Positions 1 to 6,549 of a DNA stretch of 8,314 nucleotides are shown here, in pieces (the first letter of the stretch is position 1; each line of letters opens with the position of its first letter). The notes beneath the pieces are model-generated. The model worked only from the letters and a program-made list of their open reading frames with translations, was not told the origin of the DNA and did no database searches. Origin of the DNA: Clostridia bacterium (lineage in GTDB: Bacteria > Aerophobota > Aerophobia > Aerophobales > AE-B3A); the NCBI GenBank assembly GCA_030610745.1, contig JAUWRC010000064.1, positions 1 through 8,314 on the forward strand. Direction: 5' to 3'. A program made the translations under genes and the position numbers.

Positions 1-4
1 CAAT

Positions 5-26
5 GTGCCATAAATGGCACCGCTGC
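5..26 (-). repeat. 22-base hairpin repeat, copy A
   Basis: On the minus strand a GCAGCG head is followed by the perfect 16-base palindrome GTGCCATTTATGGCAC (5-20), with seven-base arms around TT. It lies four bases beyond copy B, so two hairpins follow the tonB stop in tandem. They could protect or end the transcript, but no U-tract is visible before the window edge. Confidence 0.8.
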
Positions 27-30
27 AATT

Positions 31-52
31 GTTTGATAAATCAAACCGCTAC
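31..52 (-). repeat. 22-base hairpin repeat, copy B
   Basis: On the minus strand a GTAGCG head is followed by the perfect palindrome GTTTGATTTATCAAAC (31-46). Its stem bases differ from copy A on both sides in a matched way. The first G of the unit is also the last base of the tonB TAG stop. Confidence 0.8.
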
Positions 53-915
53 TAGAACTCAAATTCAAAAGGTACTATGCCCCATTGTATTTCGTCTCCT
101 TCAATGGAACTAAACTTCCATCTCAGTAGAGCCTGTTCGGCACATTTATCTAATTCTAGCCATCCAGAAGTAAGCTCGGTTTCCACGCTTCTAACCTCTC
201 CACTGGAAAGTACAAAGCATTTTACCTCTACCTCGCCCTTTATTCCCTGTTCCTCTGCCCACGCGGGATAATCAGGCTCAATCCATCTCTCAAGCTCCCT
301 CTTCTCTATAGGTCCTCTAATCCTGACCCCCTCCTCTCTTAATCCCTCGCCCTTTTCCCCATAAGAGATACCCTCTTTCACAGGAGAAACAACTTTGAAG
401 GGAAGATTAAACTCTTCTGGAGAGCCCTGCTCATCCTTAGCAGTTTTCCTCCCTGGCGGAAGAAGCCTTTCCCCTGGCCCAGTATCTTTTTCTCCTTGCA
501 GGCGAGGCAAAGAGCTAATATTCTCCCCAACAGTAGGCTCCAGGCTCTGAGGAACAAGAGGAGCTTCTATTCCGGATACTTGAGGAGGAAGAACAGGAAG
601 TTTTTGGGCAGGTGGCAGAGAGATTTTTACCGGAGAAACTTCACTAGCTGCCGTTTTTATGGGCTTTTTTACTTCGGGAGCTGCTTTCTTTGGCTCAAGA
701 GCGACCTCCAGTTTTTCTGGGGTTTTAGCCGGAGTAACTACCTCGCTTTCCACCGCTTTCTCAATTTGCCCGGGAGGAAGCTCAACTAAGTAAACCTCCA
801 GGTACTCTGGAAGAAATTTAGGAGAAATTCCTAAAGCAGGAAACAAAAGAATAAAGGAAAAATGAATAGCACAGGAAGTTAAGAGAATGAGTCTAAATCG
901 ATTCTTTTCATCCAC
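52..915 (-). CDS. TonB-family energy-transducing protein
   Basis: TonB-type proteins span the periplasm and pass energy from the ExbB-ExbD motor to outer-membrane receptors. The 287-residue product has an N-terminal membrane anchor (about 8-30) that carries S14 and H18. This SxxxH arrangement is used by TonB and TolA to contact the motor. A proline-, lysine- and glutamate-rich linker follows (about 35-205). The C-terminal TonB domain (about 210-287) includes PDYPAWAEEQGIKGEVEV and LDKCAEQALLRWKF. The start is a GTG at 915 with GAGGGG nine bases upstream; the nearby ATG at 911 is out of frame. The TAG stop shares a base with a hairpin repeat. As the third gene after exbB/exbD homologues it probably completes their motor. 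A TolA-like role is possible because TonB-type C-terminal domains also occur in Tol arms, but no tolB or pal is in view. Confidence 0.88.
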   Translation of the reverse strand: MDEKNRFRLILLTSCAIHFSFILLFPALGISPKFLPEYLEVYLVELPPGQIEKAVESEVVTPAKTPEKLEVALEPKKAAPEVKKPIKTAASEVSPVKISLPPAQKLPVLPPQVSGIEAPLVPQSLEPTVGENISSLPRLQGEKDTGPGERLLPPGRKTAKDEQGSPEEFNLPFKVVSPVKEGISYGEKGEGLREEGVRIRGPIEKRELERWIEPDYPAWAEEQGIKGEVEVKCFVLSSGEVRSVETELTSGWLELDKCAEQALLRWKFSSIEGDEIQWGIVPFEFEF

Positions 916-940
916 TTCTTTTATCCCCTCACCTTATAAT

Positions 941-962
941 GTGCAATAAATCGCACCGCTAC
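941..962 (-). repeat. 22-base hairpin repeat, copy C
   Basis: On the minus strand a GTAGCG head is followed by GTGCGATTTATTGCAC (941-956), a palindrome apart from one G-T wobble-type position. It lies just upstream of the tonB ribosome binding site (925-935) and downstream of the inverted heptad array in the same gap. Confidence 0.8.
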
Positions 963-974
963 TAATTAGTTTAT

Positions 975-1074
975 AGTTATGAGTTCGTAGTTCATTGACT
1001 AAGATTTCTTAACTTCTTCCTGACTCTGAACTGTCTTTTCTGACTACGAACTATGAACTACGAACAACGAACTA
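975..1074. repeat. Inverted heptanucleotide array between the exbD- and tonB-type genes
   Basis: Left arm 975-1002 reads AGTTATG, AGTTCGT, AGTTCAT and then TGACTAA. Right arm 1042-1074, read on the minus strand, is AGTTCGT, TGTTCGT, AGTTCAT, AGTTCGT and then AGTC. The arms are inverted copies of the same seven-base pattern about 40 bases apart and could fold into one long hairpin in the intercistronic RNA. Confidence 0.8.
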
Positions 1075-1082
1075 AATATGGC

Positions 1083-1505
1083 TTACAGTTTTTTTTCTAC
1101 CACCTTTACATAAGAAGTGAGAATTCCTAATCTATCAGCTCCTGCCTGTTTAGCCAGATCCATAGCCTCTACTACTCTGCCGTGCAAAACATCTTTGTCA
1201 GCATTGACAATAACCAAACCTCCTCTCCCCTCTAACTTCTTTTTCAAAAGCTGAACTAGCTCTGACTCTGTCACTTTTCTTTCATCCAGATAGAGATGGT
1301 TGTCTTTGGTAATAGAGATGATGATATTTTGCTCTATCTTCTCTTGCGGTGTAGTAGTGGTAGGCAAATCCACCTTTATACCCTGGAAAACAGTGCGAAA
1401 GGTAGTGGTAAGCATAAAGAATATAATGAGCAAGAAGACAACATCAATGAGAGGAGTAAGATTAAGAACTGCCTCTTTTCGTTCTGTTGGACGACGAAAA
1501 CGCAT
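1083..1505 (-). CDS. ExbD/TolR-family biopolymer transport protein
   Basis: This is the partner of the ExbB/TolQ channel: a single membrane helix with the proton-carrying aspartate, and a periplasmic domain that contacts the cell wall or the TonB/TolA arm. The 140-residue product has a short basic cytoplasmic start (MRFRRPTERK), the motif LNLTPLIDVVFLLIIFFMLTT (14-34) and D21 in the position of the essential aspartate of ExbD and TolR. The periplasmic part (about 37-140) includes ISITKDNHLYLDERKV and VIVNADKDVLHGRVVEAMDLAK, both typical of the family. The ATG at 1505 has a GGGGAGG site six bases upstream inside the end of the preceding gene, and the gap to that gene is only three bases, so the two subunits are almost certainly made together. 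About 168 bases of repeats separate it from the tonB-type gene. Whether it serves a Ton or a Tol system is unresolved. Confidence 0.95.
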   Translation of the reverse strand: MRFRRPTERKEAVLNLTPLIDVVFLLIIFFMLTTTFRTVFQGIKVDLPTTTTPQEKIEQNIIISITKDNHLYLDERKVTESELVQLLKKKLEGRGGLVIVNADKDVLHGRVVEAMDLAKQAGADRLGILTSYVKVVEKKL

Positions 1506-1508
1506 TTC

Positions 1509-2120
1509 TTACCTCCCCGCCAATAACTCCAGGAATTCACTGGAGAAACTTTCTAGTTTTCGAATAAATCTTTCTGTCCTATGAGTAAAGTAATTGTAAA
1601 ATATCAGACAGGGTATAGCTATGCTAAGACCAAAAGCTGTAGTATAAAGTGCCTCAGAAATCCCTCCCGCCAGAGCCCCTGGCTGGCCTACTCCCTGCAG
1701 AGCAATTTCATTAAAAGCCCTTATCATTCCCCTCACCGTACCCAATAATCCTATAAGAGGAGCAATGGTAACGATAGTTTCCAAAATTCTCAGATACCTT
1801 CCCAGGTAAGGCACTTCTAAAGAACCTGCATCCACTATAACTTCCTTAACTTCTTCTCTCCCCCTCCCCTTTTTTTCGATGGCTGCCTTAAGGATACGAG
1901 CTGGAGGAGAAGGTGCCACCTCACACAAAGCAAGAACCCTGTCTATTCTCCCCTTCTCATCACCCTTCAGAATCTTCCGTGTTTTTTTTATGAACTCACC
2001 TGCTTTCTTCTCAACACCCCTGATACTTATGAACTTTTCAATGACGATAGCCAGTGCCGTCACGGAACAAATAACAAGGGGAATCATTAAAGGGCCGCCT
2101 TTGATTAGGAACTGTAGCAT
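1509..2120 (-). CDS. MotA/TolQ/ExbB-family proton channel subunit
   Basis: Proteins of this family form the pentameric inner-membrane stator that, with an ExbD/TolR partner, turns proton flow into movement of a TonB or TolA arm. The 203-residue product has membrane segments at about residues 10-28, 112-135 and 155-178 with a cytoplasmic loop between the first two, the standard three-helix layout. Landmarks are LLGTVRGMIRAF (125-136) and GISEALYTTAFGLSIAIP (153-170). E156 and T161 line up with the glutamate and threonine of E. coli ExbB (E176, T181) that line the channel. The opening MLQFLIKGGPLMIPLVICS resembles ExbB proteins outside the Proteobacteria, which supports the ATG at 2120 although it lacks a good nearby ribosome binding site. 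It sits three bases before the exbD-type gene. ExbB and TolQ cannot be told apart from this sequence, so I give no symbol. Confidence 0.93.
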   Translation of the reverse strand: MLQFLIKGGPLMIPLVICSVTALAIVIEKFISIRGVEKKAGEFIKKTRKILKGDEKGRIDRVLALCEVAPSPPARILKAAIEKKGRGREEVKEVIVDAGSLEVPYLGRYLRILETIVTIAPLIGLLGTVRGMIRAFNEIALQGVGQPGALAGGISEALYTTAFGLSIAIPCLIFYNYFTHRTERFIRKLESFSSEFLELLAGR

Positions 2121-2171
2121 TTTTTGTTTTATTCTTCTGGAACAGAGCCTGGCTCATTCCTTAAGAATTAG

Positions 2172-2180
2172 ACCTCCTTT
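2172..2180 (-). promoter_or_regulatory. Detached strong Shine-Dalgarno sequence upstream of the exbB-type gene
   Basis: The minus strand reads AAAGGAGGT, a near-perfect ribosome binding site, but the exbB-type ATG is 51 bases further on. No usable start codon stands at normal spacing: the closest ATG (2156-2158) is about 15 bases away, in another frame. Close to the real start only weak purine runs such as AGAAG are present. A small imperfect hairpin lies between the two at 2139-2160. Confidence 0.45.
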
Positions 2181-2186
2181 ACTTTT

Positions 2187-2221
2187 AGTTCGTAGTTCGT
2201 TGTTCATAGTTCGTTGACTTA
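2187..2221 (+). repeat. Heptanucleotide array in the exbB leader
   Basis: Four consecutive heptads AGTTCGT, AGTTCGT, TGTTCAT, AGTTCGT (2187-2214) are followed by TGACTTA. This matches the left arm of the 975-1074 array, including the TGACTWA end motif. It has a single arm with no inverted partner, placed between the promoter candidate and the detached Shine-Dalgarno sequence. Confidence 0.8.
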
Positions 2222-2324
2222 TTTTTCTCTATGTTTTTAATTTAATTTTGAGTTTTACGCTATAGTTTTACATTTTTCGCTTTTCGTTTTATTATATGCA
2301 TCAGGCACGACGCAATACGAGTTT

Positions 2325-2352
2325 ATCCTACTAGAATAGAGCCAATTGTCAA
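2325..2352 (-). promoter_or_regulatory. Sigma70-type promoter candidate for the exbB-exbD-tonB operon
   Basis: On the minus strand a perfect -35 hexamer TTGACA (2347-2352) is followed after 16 bases by TAGGAT (2325-2330), a four-of-six match to the -10 consensus. It begins eight bases past the purD stop, and transcription would start near 2318, leaving a leader of about 200 bases before the exbB-type ATG. A second -10-like TATAAT lies at 2291-2296 without a properly spaced -35. This is a motif match only. Confidence 0.5.
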
Positions 2353-2360
2353 GAAATACC

Positions 2361-3632
2361 TCAAGAAGGGTTGAGTGCTTTGTAAGCTATGTCTCGGCGA
2401 TAATACATTCCCTCAAAGTGAACTTTATCCACAGCCCGATAGGTCTGGCGGACAGCTTCGGGTATGTTCTTACCTAAAGCTGTAATTCCCACTACTCTGC
2501 CCCCGTCAGTTACTAGAGACTGATTTTCTCTTTTTACCCCGGCACAAAAAGGAAATACATTTCTTAAGCGAAATAATCTCTCCAGACCCTTGATAGATTT
2601 GCCCTTCTGGTAGAGGTGAGGATAACCGCCTGAGGCAAGAACCACGCAAACCGCTGCCTGGGAGCGCCACTCAAGGTTTATTTTATGTAAGTTTCCTTCT
2701 CTTGCCGCCAGAAGGACTTCTAGTAAATCATTCTTCAAACGAGGAAGAATTGCCTGGGTTTCTGGATCTCCAAAACGAACATTGAATTCCAAAACTTTGG
2801 GCTCTCCTCCTTCAATCATCAAACCAGCATATAAAATTCCTCTAAACTCTCTTCCTTCCTTCTTCATCCCCTTTAAGGTAGAGATTATTATCCGCTTCAT
2901 TATTCTTTTATATAAAGAAGGAGAAACAAAGGCTGGAGAATAAGCTCCCATTCCTCCCGTATTAGGACCTTTATCTCCCTCGTAAAGAGGCTTATGGTCC
3001 TGAGTAGAGGCCAATGGTCTAATGGTTTCCCCATCTGTGATGACAATAAAGGAAATCTCCCTTCCTCGGAGCCTATCTTCCAGTACTATTCTTTTGCCAG
3101 CTTCACCAAAGACCTTTTTCTCCATAATTGACTTTATCGCCTCTACAGCTTCCTCTTTTGTATTTGGCAATAGGGCTCCTTTGCCAGCAGCCAGACCATC
3201 AACTTTGATCACCTTTGGACCTTCCTTTTTTATATAGGCAATAGCCTTATCTGAATGGGAAAAAACCCTGAAATCAGCCGTAGGAATACCATATTTCTTC
3301 ATAAATCTCTTAGCAAATACCTTGCTTCCCTCCAGTAGAGCTGCCCTCTTCGAAGGGCCAAAAACAGCCAGCCCTTTTTTCTGAAGGTAATCTACTATCC
3401 CATTGACTAAAGGAACTTCCGGACCTACCACAGCAAAATCTATCCCCTCCTCAGCCGCTAGCCTGGCAAGAGAAGAAAAATCCTTTTCATATTCAATCTT
3501 TTTACACTCAGCAATCTCTGAAATACCTGCATTTCCAGGAACAGCATAGATTCTCTCTATTCTCGGATTTTGAGATAACTTCCAACATAAAGCATGTTCT
3601 CTTCCTCCCCCTCCTATTACCAGAACCTTCAT
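2361..3632 (-). CDS. purD: Phosphoribosylamine-glycine ligase (GAR synthetase)
   Basis: PurD joins phosphoribosylamine and glycine using ATP, the second step of de novo purine synthesis, in the cytoplasm. The 423-residue product is full length. It shows the N-domain GGGGREHAL (7-15), GPEVPLV (70-76), the ATP-grasp segment KVDGLAAGKG (143-152), QDHKPLYEGDKGPNTGGMG (211-229) and the family signature RFGDPETQ (286-293), followed by the C-terminal domain. Two small departures from the usual wording are KVDGLAAGKG where KADGLAAGKG is common, and GREISF where GEE.SF is common; neither removes a residue I know to be catalytic. The ATG at 3632 has an AAGGAGG site at 3638-3644, five bases away. It starts 16 bases after the lptD stop, so it is probably the last gene of the lpt transcript. 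A promoter candidate for the next operon lies just beyond its stop. Confidence 0.97.
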   Translation of the reverse strand: MKVLVIGGGGREHALCWKLSQNPRIERIYAVPGNAGISEIAECKKIEYEKDFSSLARLAAEEGIDFAVVGPEVPLVNGIVDYLQKKGLAVFGPSKRAALLEGSKVFAKRFMKKYGIPTADFRVFSHSDKAIAYIKKEGPKVIKVDGLAAGKGALLPNTKEEAVEAIKSIMEKKVFGEAGKRIVLEDRLRGREISFIVITDGETIRPLASTQDHKPLYEGDKGPNTGGMGAYSPAFVSPSLYKRIMKRIIISTLKGMKKEGREFRGILYAGLMIEGGEPKVLEFNVRFGDPETQAILPRLKNDLLEVLLAAREGNLHKINLEWRSQAAVCVVLASGGYPHLYQKGKSIKGLERLFRLRNVFPFCAGVKRENQSLVTDGGRVVGITALGKNIPEAVRQTYRAVDKVHFEGMYYRRDIAYKALNPS

Positions 3633-3648
3633 CTTGGCCTCCTTGGCA

Positions 3649-5733
3649 TTAACGAAACTCTATTAGCTTAACCCCTGGATAATATTTAACCCAATGCTGG
3701 GGAAAGGCTTTTATATAAAAACTAATCCAGTACTCTCTTTCCGGCTTCTCTTTTAAAAATAATCTGGCTGCCCAGCAATGAAGATCTCGCTGGAGAGAAT
3801 ACACTTCTTCCCGGATATCCTTATCTTCCAGATTATAGCGAAGATACCCAGAAATTTCCCATTTTTCCCCCAATTTAAAATTCCCTTGAGTAATAATATC
3901 TGTTTGCACCAATTCATTGACATAATACTTTCTCATTCCTAATTTCATACTCCAGGAACTGTCCTTTAAACCTAAATTAGCCTCTAGCTTCTCCCATTTT
4001 TTCCCTTTCTCCTCGTAAGGATCATAGAGAAAAGAGAAATCAAAGTAATCGAAGAGAGGCAAAGAAGGGTCTAAAAGAAACTTTCCTTCCAGGGGGGAAA
4101 ACTTTTCCTCCTTCTTGGTTAAATCACAGCTAGTTTTGATCTCTCCCGTTATAACTTTTCTCTTCCCAGAGTAAAGATAGTCTGTAAGATTGAATTTTAT
4201 CAAATTCTCTGGATGAATTTCACTGGTTCTCTTCTCGTAATCCTGCCCATACTTTTCACTCTTGAGCAGCTCTTCAAGCGAGGGCAATTGCTCACTTTTG
4301 ACTTCAGATGAATGATAATAACTCAAAGAAGGCCTCACTATGTGAGTATAGTTTCCATAATGGTCTTCAAGCTCAGAAGCTAAACTCAACTCCTGATAAG
4401 ATATGCCTCGATAAGCTTCTAATTTTTCCCCTTCTTCCTCATACCAGTAATGAAAAAGATGGTATCCTAATTTAGGCCGTATCCTAAAGAGTTTATTAAG
4501 GAGAGTAAAGGGGAAAGAGAAGTCCAGAAAGCCATCAGCCCGGATAATACTTTTTTCTCCTTTTCTAAAATTAGTGATTTCCACTTTTTTTTCACTGTAA
4601 AGATGAGATTCACCAACTCTCTGGGGCTCAAAATCAAGCTTGATTTGAGGCAGGCGCTCTATGAAGTCAGTCTCAAGATTTACTGCTGGCTCCATCAGAA
4701 TGCCCATATTGTAACCGGCTCCTTCATGGCCTAGATATAAATAGGAAGTTTTACGCTCCTCATCAAAATATTGAGGAAGAAAATCCTCATCGCTTACTCT
4801 CTCTAGTCTGAATTTAAGATAAGTAGATGGGGAAAGGGTATGCTGATGCCTCAGTCTTACTGCCCATCTCTCCCCTTCTGAATCCATTTCTCTGACAAGA
4901 TAAGCATCTAACTCTCCTTCTCCTTTTTCAAGGCGATAGGAAACATCAATCCCACAGGCCCATCCCTTTTTTGCTCTATAATCTAAATGCAGCTTAGCCT
5001 GAAAAGAAGGGGAGCCATAAAGATAATATCCTGTCTGTATATACAAACCAGCAAACTTGTTATAACCAAAGACAGGAAATATAACTCGATTCTCTTTGCG
5101 TATATATTGTGCAAAGTAAGGCACCCAGAAAACAGGAAAAGGTAAACCCTTAAAATAAAGACTGATATCCTTCATGACAATCTCTTCCCCAAGATGTATG
5201 CTAGCTTTTCCTATGTTTATCCTGTAATGAGGTATAGAAAGACTGCAAGTAGTAAAATCAACTTCTCTTAGTTCCATTGTCTCAGATGAGAAATAAGCTT
5301 CCTGTGCTCTGTAGAAAAAAGGGCCTTCTTTTCCTCTGGGAAATTGAATTATCCCCTCCTTTCTCTTTAAATTATATTTAAGGTTTTTGCCTTCTACCAC
5401 TCGCTCCTTGAGCTGGATCCTCACCTCTCCTTCTGCTAAAACATCGGAGGTCTCTAAATTTACCTTTATATTACCTCCCTTTATTAAGATATCTTCATAC
5501 TCTAAACTAACGTTTCCCCATCCTACAATAGAGGAAGTGGCTTGACTCCATTCAAGATGGTCTGCCTGAAGATTAATCTGAGGAATTCCTTCCGAGGCAA
5601 AAGAAGAAGAAAGTATAAAGAAAAAACTTACTCCTATCCCTAAAAACCATAGAGAAATGGTCTTGCCTTGCCTAAAGTTTGAAATTTTCTCCCAGAAATA
5701 TCTTCCTTGCTTTTTTATTTTGAGTGAGTTCAT
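3649..5733 (-). CDS. lptD: LPS-assembly outer-membrane protein LptD (OstA/Imp)
   Basis: LptD is the outer-membrane barrel that receives lipopolysaccharide from LptA and inserts it into the outer leaflet. From the ATG at 5733 the product is 694 residues, shorter than the roughly 780 of E. coli. It has a long basic N-region, a hydrophobic segment at about 26-43 and a likely signal cleavage after SSFA (46). The N-terminal OstA/jellyroll domain follows (about 50-150), then the LptD landmarks TTC with PHYRI (161-172) and GLPFPVFWVPYF (196-207). The rest alternates aromatic, polar and charged residues as expected for a large beta-barrel. The frame is open to an ATG at 5811, but that start has no ribosome binding site and would deepen the overlap with lptB to 140 bases. 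The 5733 start has only a weak purine-rich GGGAAAAG upstream, so coupling to lptB translation is likely. Few cysteines are visible, so the disulphide pattern of E. coli LptD is not evidently kept. Confidence 0.9.
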   Translation of the reverse strand: MNSLKIKKQGRYFWEKISNFRQGKTISLWFLGIGVSFFFILSSSFASEGIPQINLQADHLEWSQATSSIVGWGNVSLEYEDILIKGGNIKVNLETSDVLAEGEVRIQLKERVVEGKNLKYNLKRKEGIIQFPRGKEGPFFYRAQEAYFSSETMELREVDFTTCSLSIPHYRINIGKASIHLGEEIVMKDISLYFKGLPFPVFWVPYFAQYIRKENRVIFPVFGYNKFAGLYIQTGYYLYGSPSFQAKLHLDYRAKKGWACGIDVSYRLEKGEGELDAYLVREMDSEGERWAVRLRHQHTLSPSTYLKFRLERVSDEDFLPQYFDEERKTSYLYLGHEGAGYNMGILMEPAVNLETDFIERLPQIKLDFEPQRVGESHLYSEKKVEITNFRKGEKSIIRADGFLDFSFPFTLLNKLFRIRPKLGYHLFHYWYEEEGEKLEAYRGISYQELSLASELEDHYGNYTHIVRPSLSYYHSSEVKSEQLPSLEELLKSEKYGQDYEKRTSEIHPENLIKFNLTDYLYSGKRKVITGEIKTSCDLTKKEEKFSPLEGKFLLDPSLPLFDYFDFSFLYDPYEEKGKKWEKLEANLGLKDSSWSMKLGMRKYYVNELVQTDIITQGNFKLGEKWEISGYLRYNLEDKDIREEVYSLQRDLHCWAARLFLKEKPEREYWISFYIKAFPQHWVKYYPGVKLIEFR

Positions 5734-6391
5734 CTCTTTTCCCGGCAATAAGAATTTTTCCCTGATGCATAATATAGGAAAAATCAGTAATCTGAAGAGT
5801 TTCTCTAACATTATGGTCGGTGATAAGTATTCCTATGCCTTTACTTTTTAGCTCGAAGATGATTGTCTGTAAATCGGATACAGTAATAGGATCTATGCCA
5901 GCAAAGGGCTCATCAAGGAGAATAAAAGAGGGGGAGGTGACTAAGGCTCTGGCTATTTCTACTCTTCGGCGCTCTCCCCCGGAAAGCAAGTAAGCCATCT
6001 GTCCTGCTAGATGAGTAACTCCTAGCTCCGCCAATAGATGATTTGCTTTCTCTTCTTGTTCTCCCAGAGAAATATCCAGAGTTTCTAAGATAGCCAGAAG
6101 GTTTTTTTTAACGGTAAGTTTTTGAAAGACGGAGGGTCTCTGGGGAAGATAGGCAATTCCTTTTCTTGCCCTTTGATAGGTAGGAAGATGAGTAATTTCC
6201 TCCTCTCCTAAAAAAATCCTTCCTTCTGTAGGCTTAACTAATCCTACGATGAGATGAAAAGTGGTGGTCTTTCCTGCTCCATTAGGTCCTAAAAGACCCA
6301 CTATTTCCCCCTCATTTACTTTAAGAGATATTCTATTTACTACTGAAGTTCTCTGATAACTTTTAGCTAAATTCTCTACTCGTAGAACCAC
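5672..6391 (-). CDS. lptB: LPS export ABC transporter ATP-binding protein LptB
   Basis: LptB is the cytoplasmic ATPase that, as a dimer with LptF and LptG, drives lipopolysaccharide extraction from the inner membrane. With a GTG start at 6391 the product is 239 residues, close to the usual length of about 240. Visible motifs are Walker A GPNGAGKT (35-42), Q-loop glutamine in YLPQRPSVF (Q84), signature LSGGE (136-140), Walker B FILLDEP with E161, D-loop AGIDP and switch histidine in TDHNV (H193). The EPFAGIDPITV wording is typical of LptB rather than of other ABC ATPases. The open frame extends to an ATG at 6433, but those extra 14 codons come from an intergenic repeat. The GTG has an AAGGGAG site six bases upstream, and VVLRVENLAKSY is the normal LptB beginning. 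The 3' end overlaps lptD by about 62 bases. The LptF and LptG partners are not in the window. Confidence 0.95.
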   Translation of the reverse strand: MVLRVENLAKSYQRTSVVNRISLKVNEGEIVGLLGPNGAGKTTTFHLIVGLVKPTEGRIFLGEEEITHLPTYQRARKGIAYLPQRPSVFQKLTVKKNLLAILETLDISLGEQEEKANHLLAELGVTHLAGQMAYLLSGGERRRVEIARALVTSPSFILLDEPFAGIDPITVSDLQTIIFELKSKGIGILITDHNVRETLQITDFSYIMHQGKILIAGKRDELTQNKKARKIFLGENFKL

Positions 6392-6397
6392 CAGTTT

Positions 6398-6404
6398 CTC
6401 CCTT
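6398..6404 (-). promoter_or_regulatory. Ribosome binding site that fixes the lptB start
   Basis: AAGGGAG on the minus strand lies six bases before the GTG at 6391. It supports that start over the ATG at 6433, whose reading would begin inside a repeat hairpin. Confidence 0.75.
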
Positions 6405-6458
6405 CTCAAGATATGCCTTGCTACGCTCGGCATATCTCGTATCTCGCAATGACAAAAA
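6405..6458 (-). repeat. GTCATTGCGAG-type intergenic element with hairpin, before lptB
   Basis: On the minus strand the element reads TTTTTGTCATTGCGAG, then a perfect nine-base inverted repeat AGATATGCC / GGCATATCT (6429-6437 with 6409-6417) around an 11-base loop that carries GAGCGTAGCAA. The wording resembles a 'GTCATTGCGAG ... GAGCG.AGC' element that I recall as common in bacterial and metagenomic intergenic DNA. The hairpin ends four bases before the lptB ribosome binding site and could affect its access. Confidence 0.6.
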
Positions 6459-6515
6459 TTATATTTCAGAGCTCTCAGCGTTTAGTGACTTGCTGACAGT
6501 TTATTTTCTGATTCA

Positions 6516-6545
6516 TCTCTGCGTACTTTGAGACCTCTGCGGTGA
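6516..6545 (+). repeat. CTCTGCG-type intergenic element after lptA
   Basis: CTCTGCG occurs twice 18 bases apart (6517-6523 and 6535-6541) within a stretch ending CTCTGCGGTGA. The wording resembles a dispersed intergenic repeat that I recall from many bacterial genomes. It lies five bases beyond the lptA stop. Only one copy is in the window, so its repeat nature is inferred from memory. Confidence 0.4.
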
Positions 6546-6549
6546 GTAG

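Noticed and set aside
496..789. A plus-strand 97-codon open frame inside the tonB-type gene
   Set aside because: It is antisense to the proline/lysine-rich linker, and its open state follows from that codon composition. It has no recognisable domain or start signals.
975..1074. The inverted heptad array as a possible CRISPR array
   Set aside because: The repeats are seven bases, contiguous and without unique spacers, and no cas gene is present.
2108..2158. A leader peptide or frameshifted N-terminal extension of the exbB-type protein beginning at the ATG 2156-2158
   Set aside because: It is out of frame with exbB, its spacing to a ribosome binding site is poor (about 15 bases or zero), and the exbB-type protein already has the family's usual beginning at 2120. 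I kept only the A-run as something to check.
2291..2315. A TATAAT box (2291-2296) with TTGCGT as a second promoter
   Set aside because: The spacing between the two hexamers is only 13 bases, too short for a normal sigma70 promoter. The TTGACA site upstream fits better.
6434..6549. A Rho-independent terminator between lptA and lptB
   Set aside because: The hairpin at 6409-6437 is not followed by a U-run in the direction of transcription, but by the lptB ribosome binding site. The only T-run lies before the hairpin.
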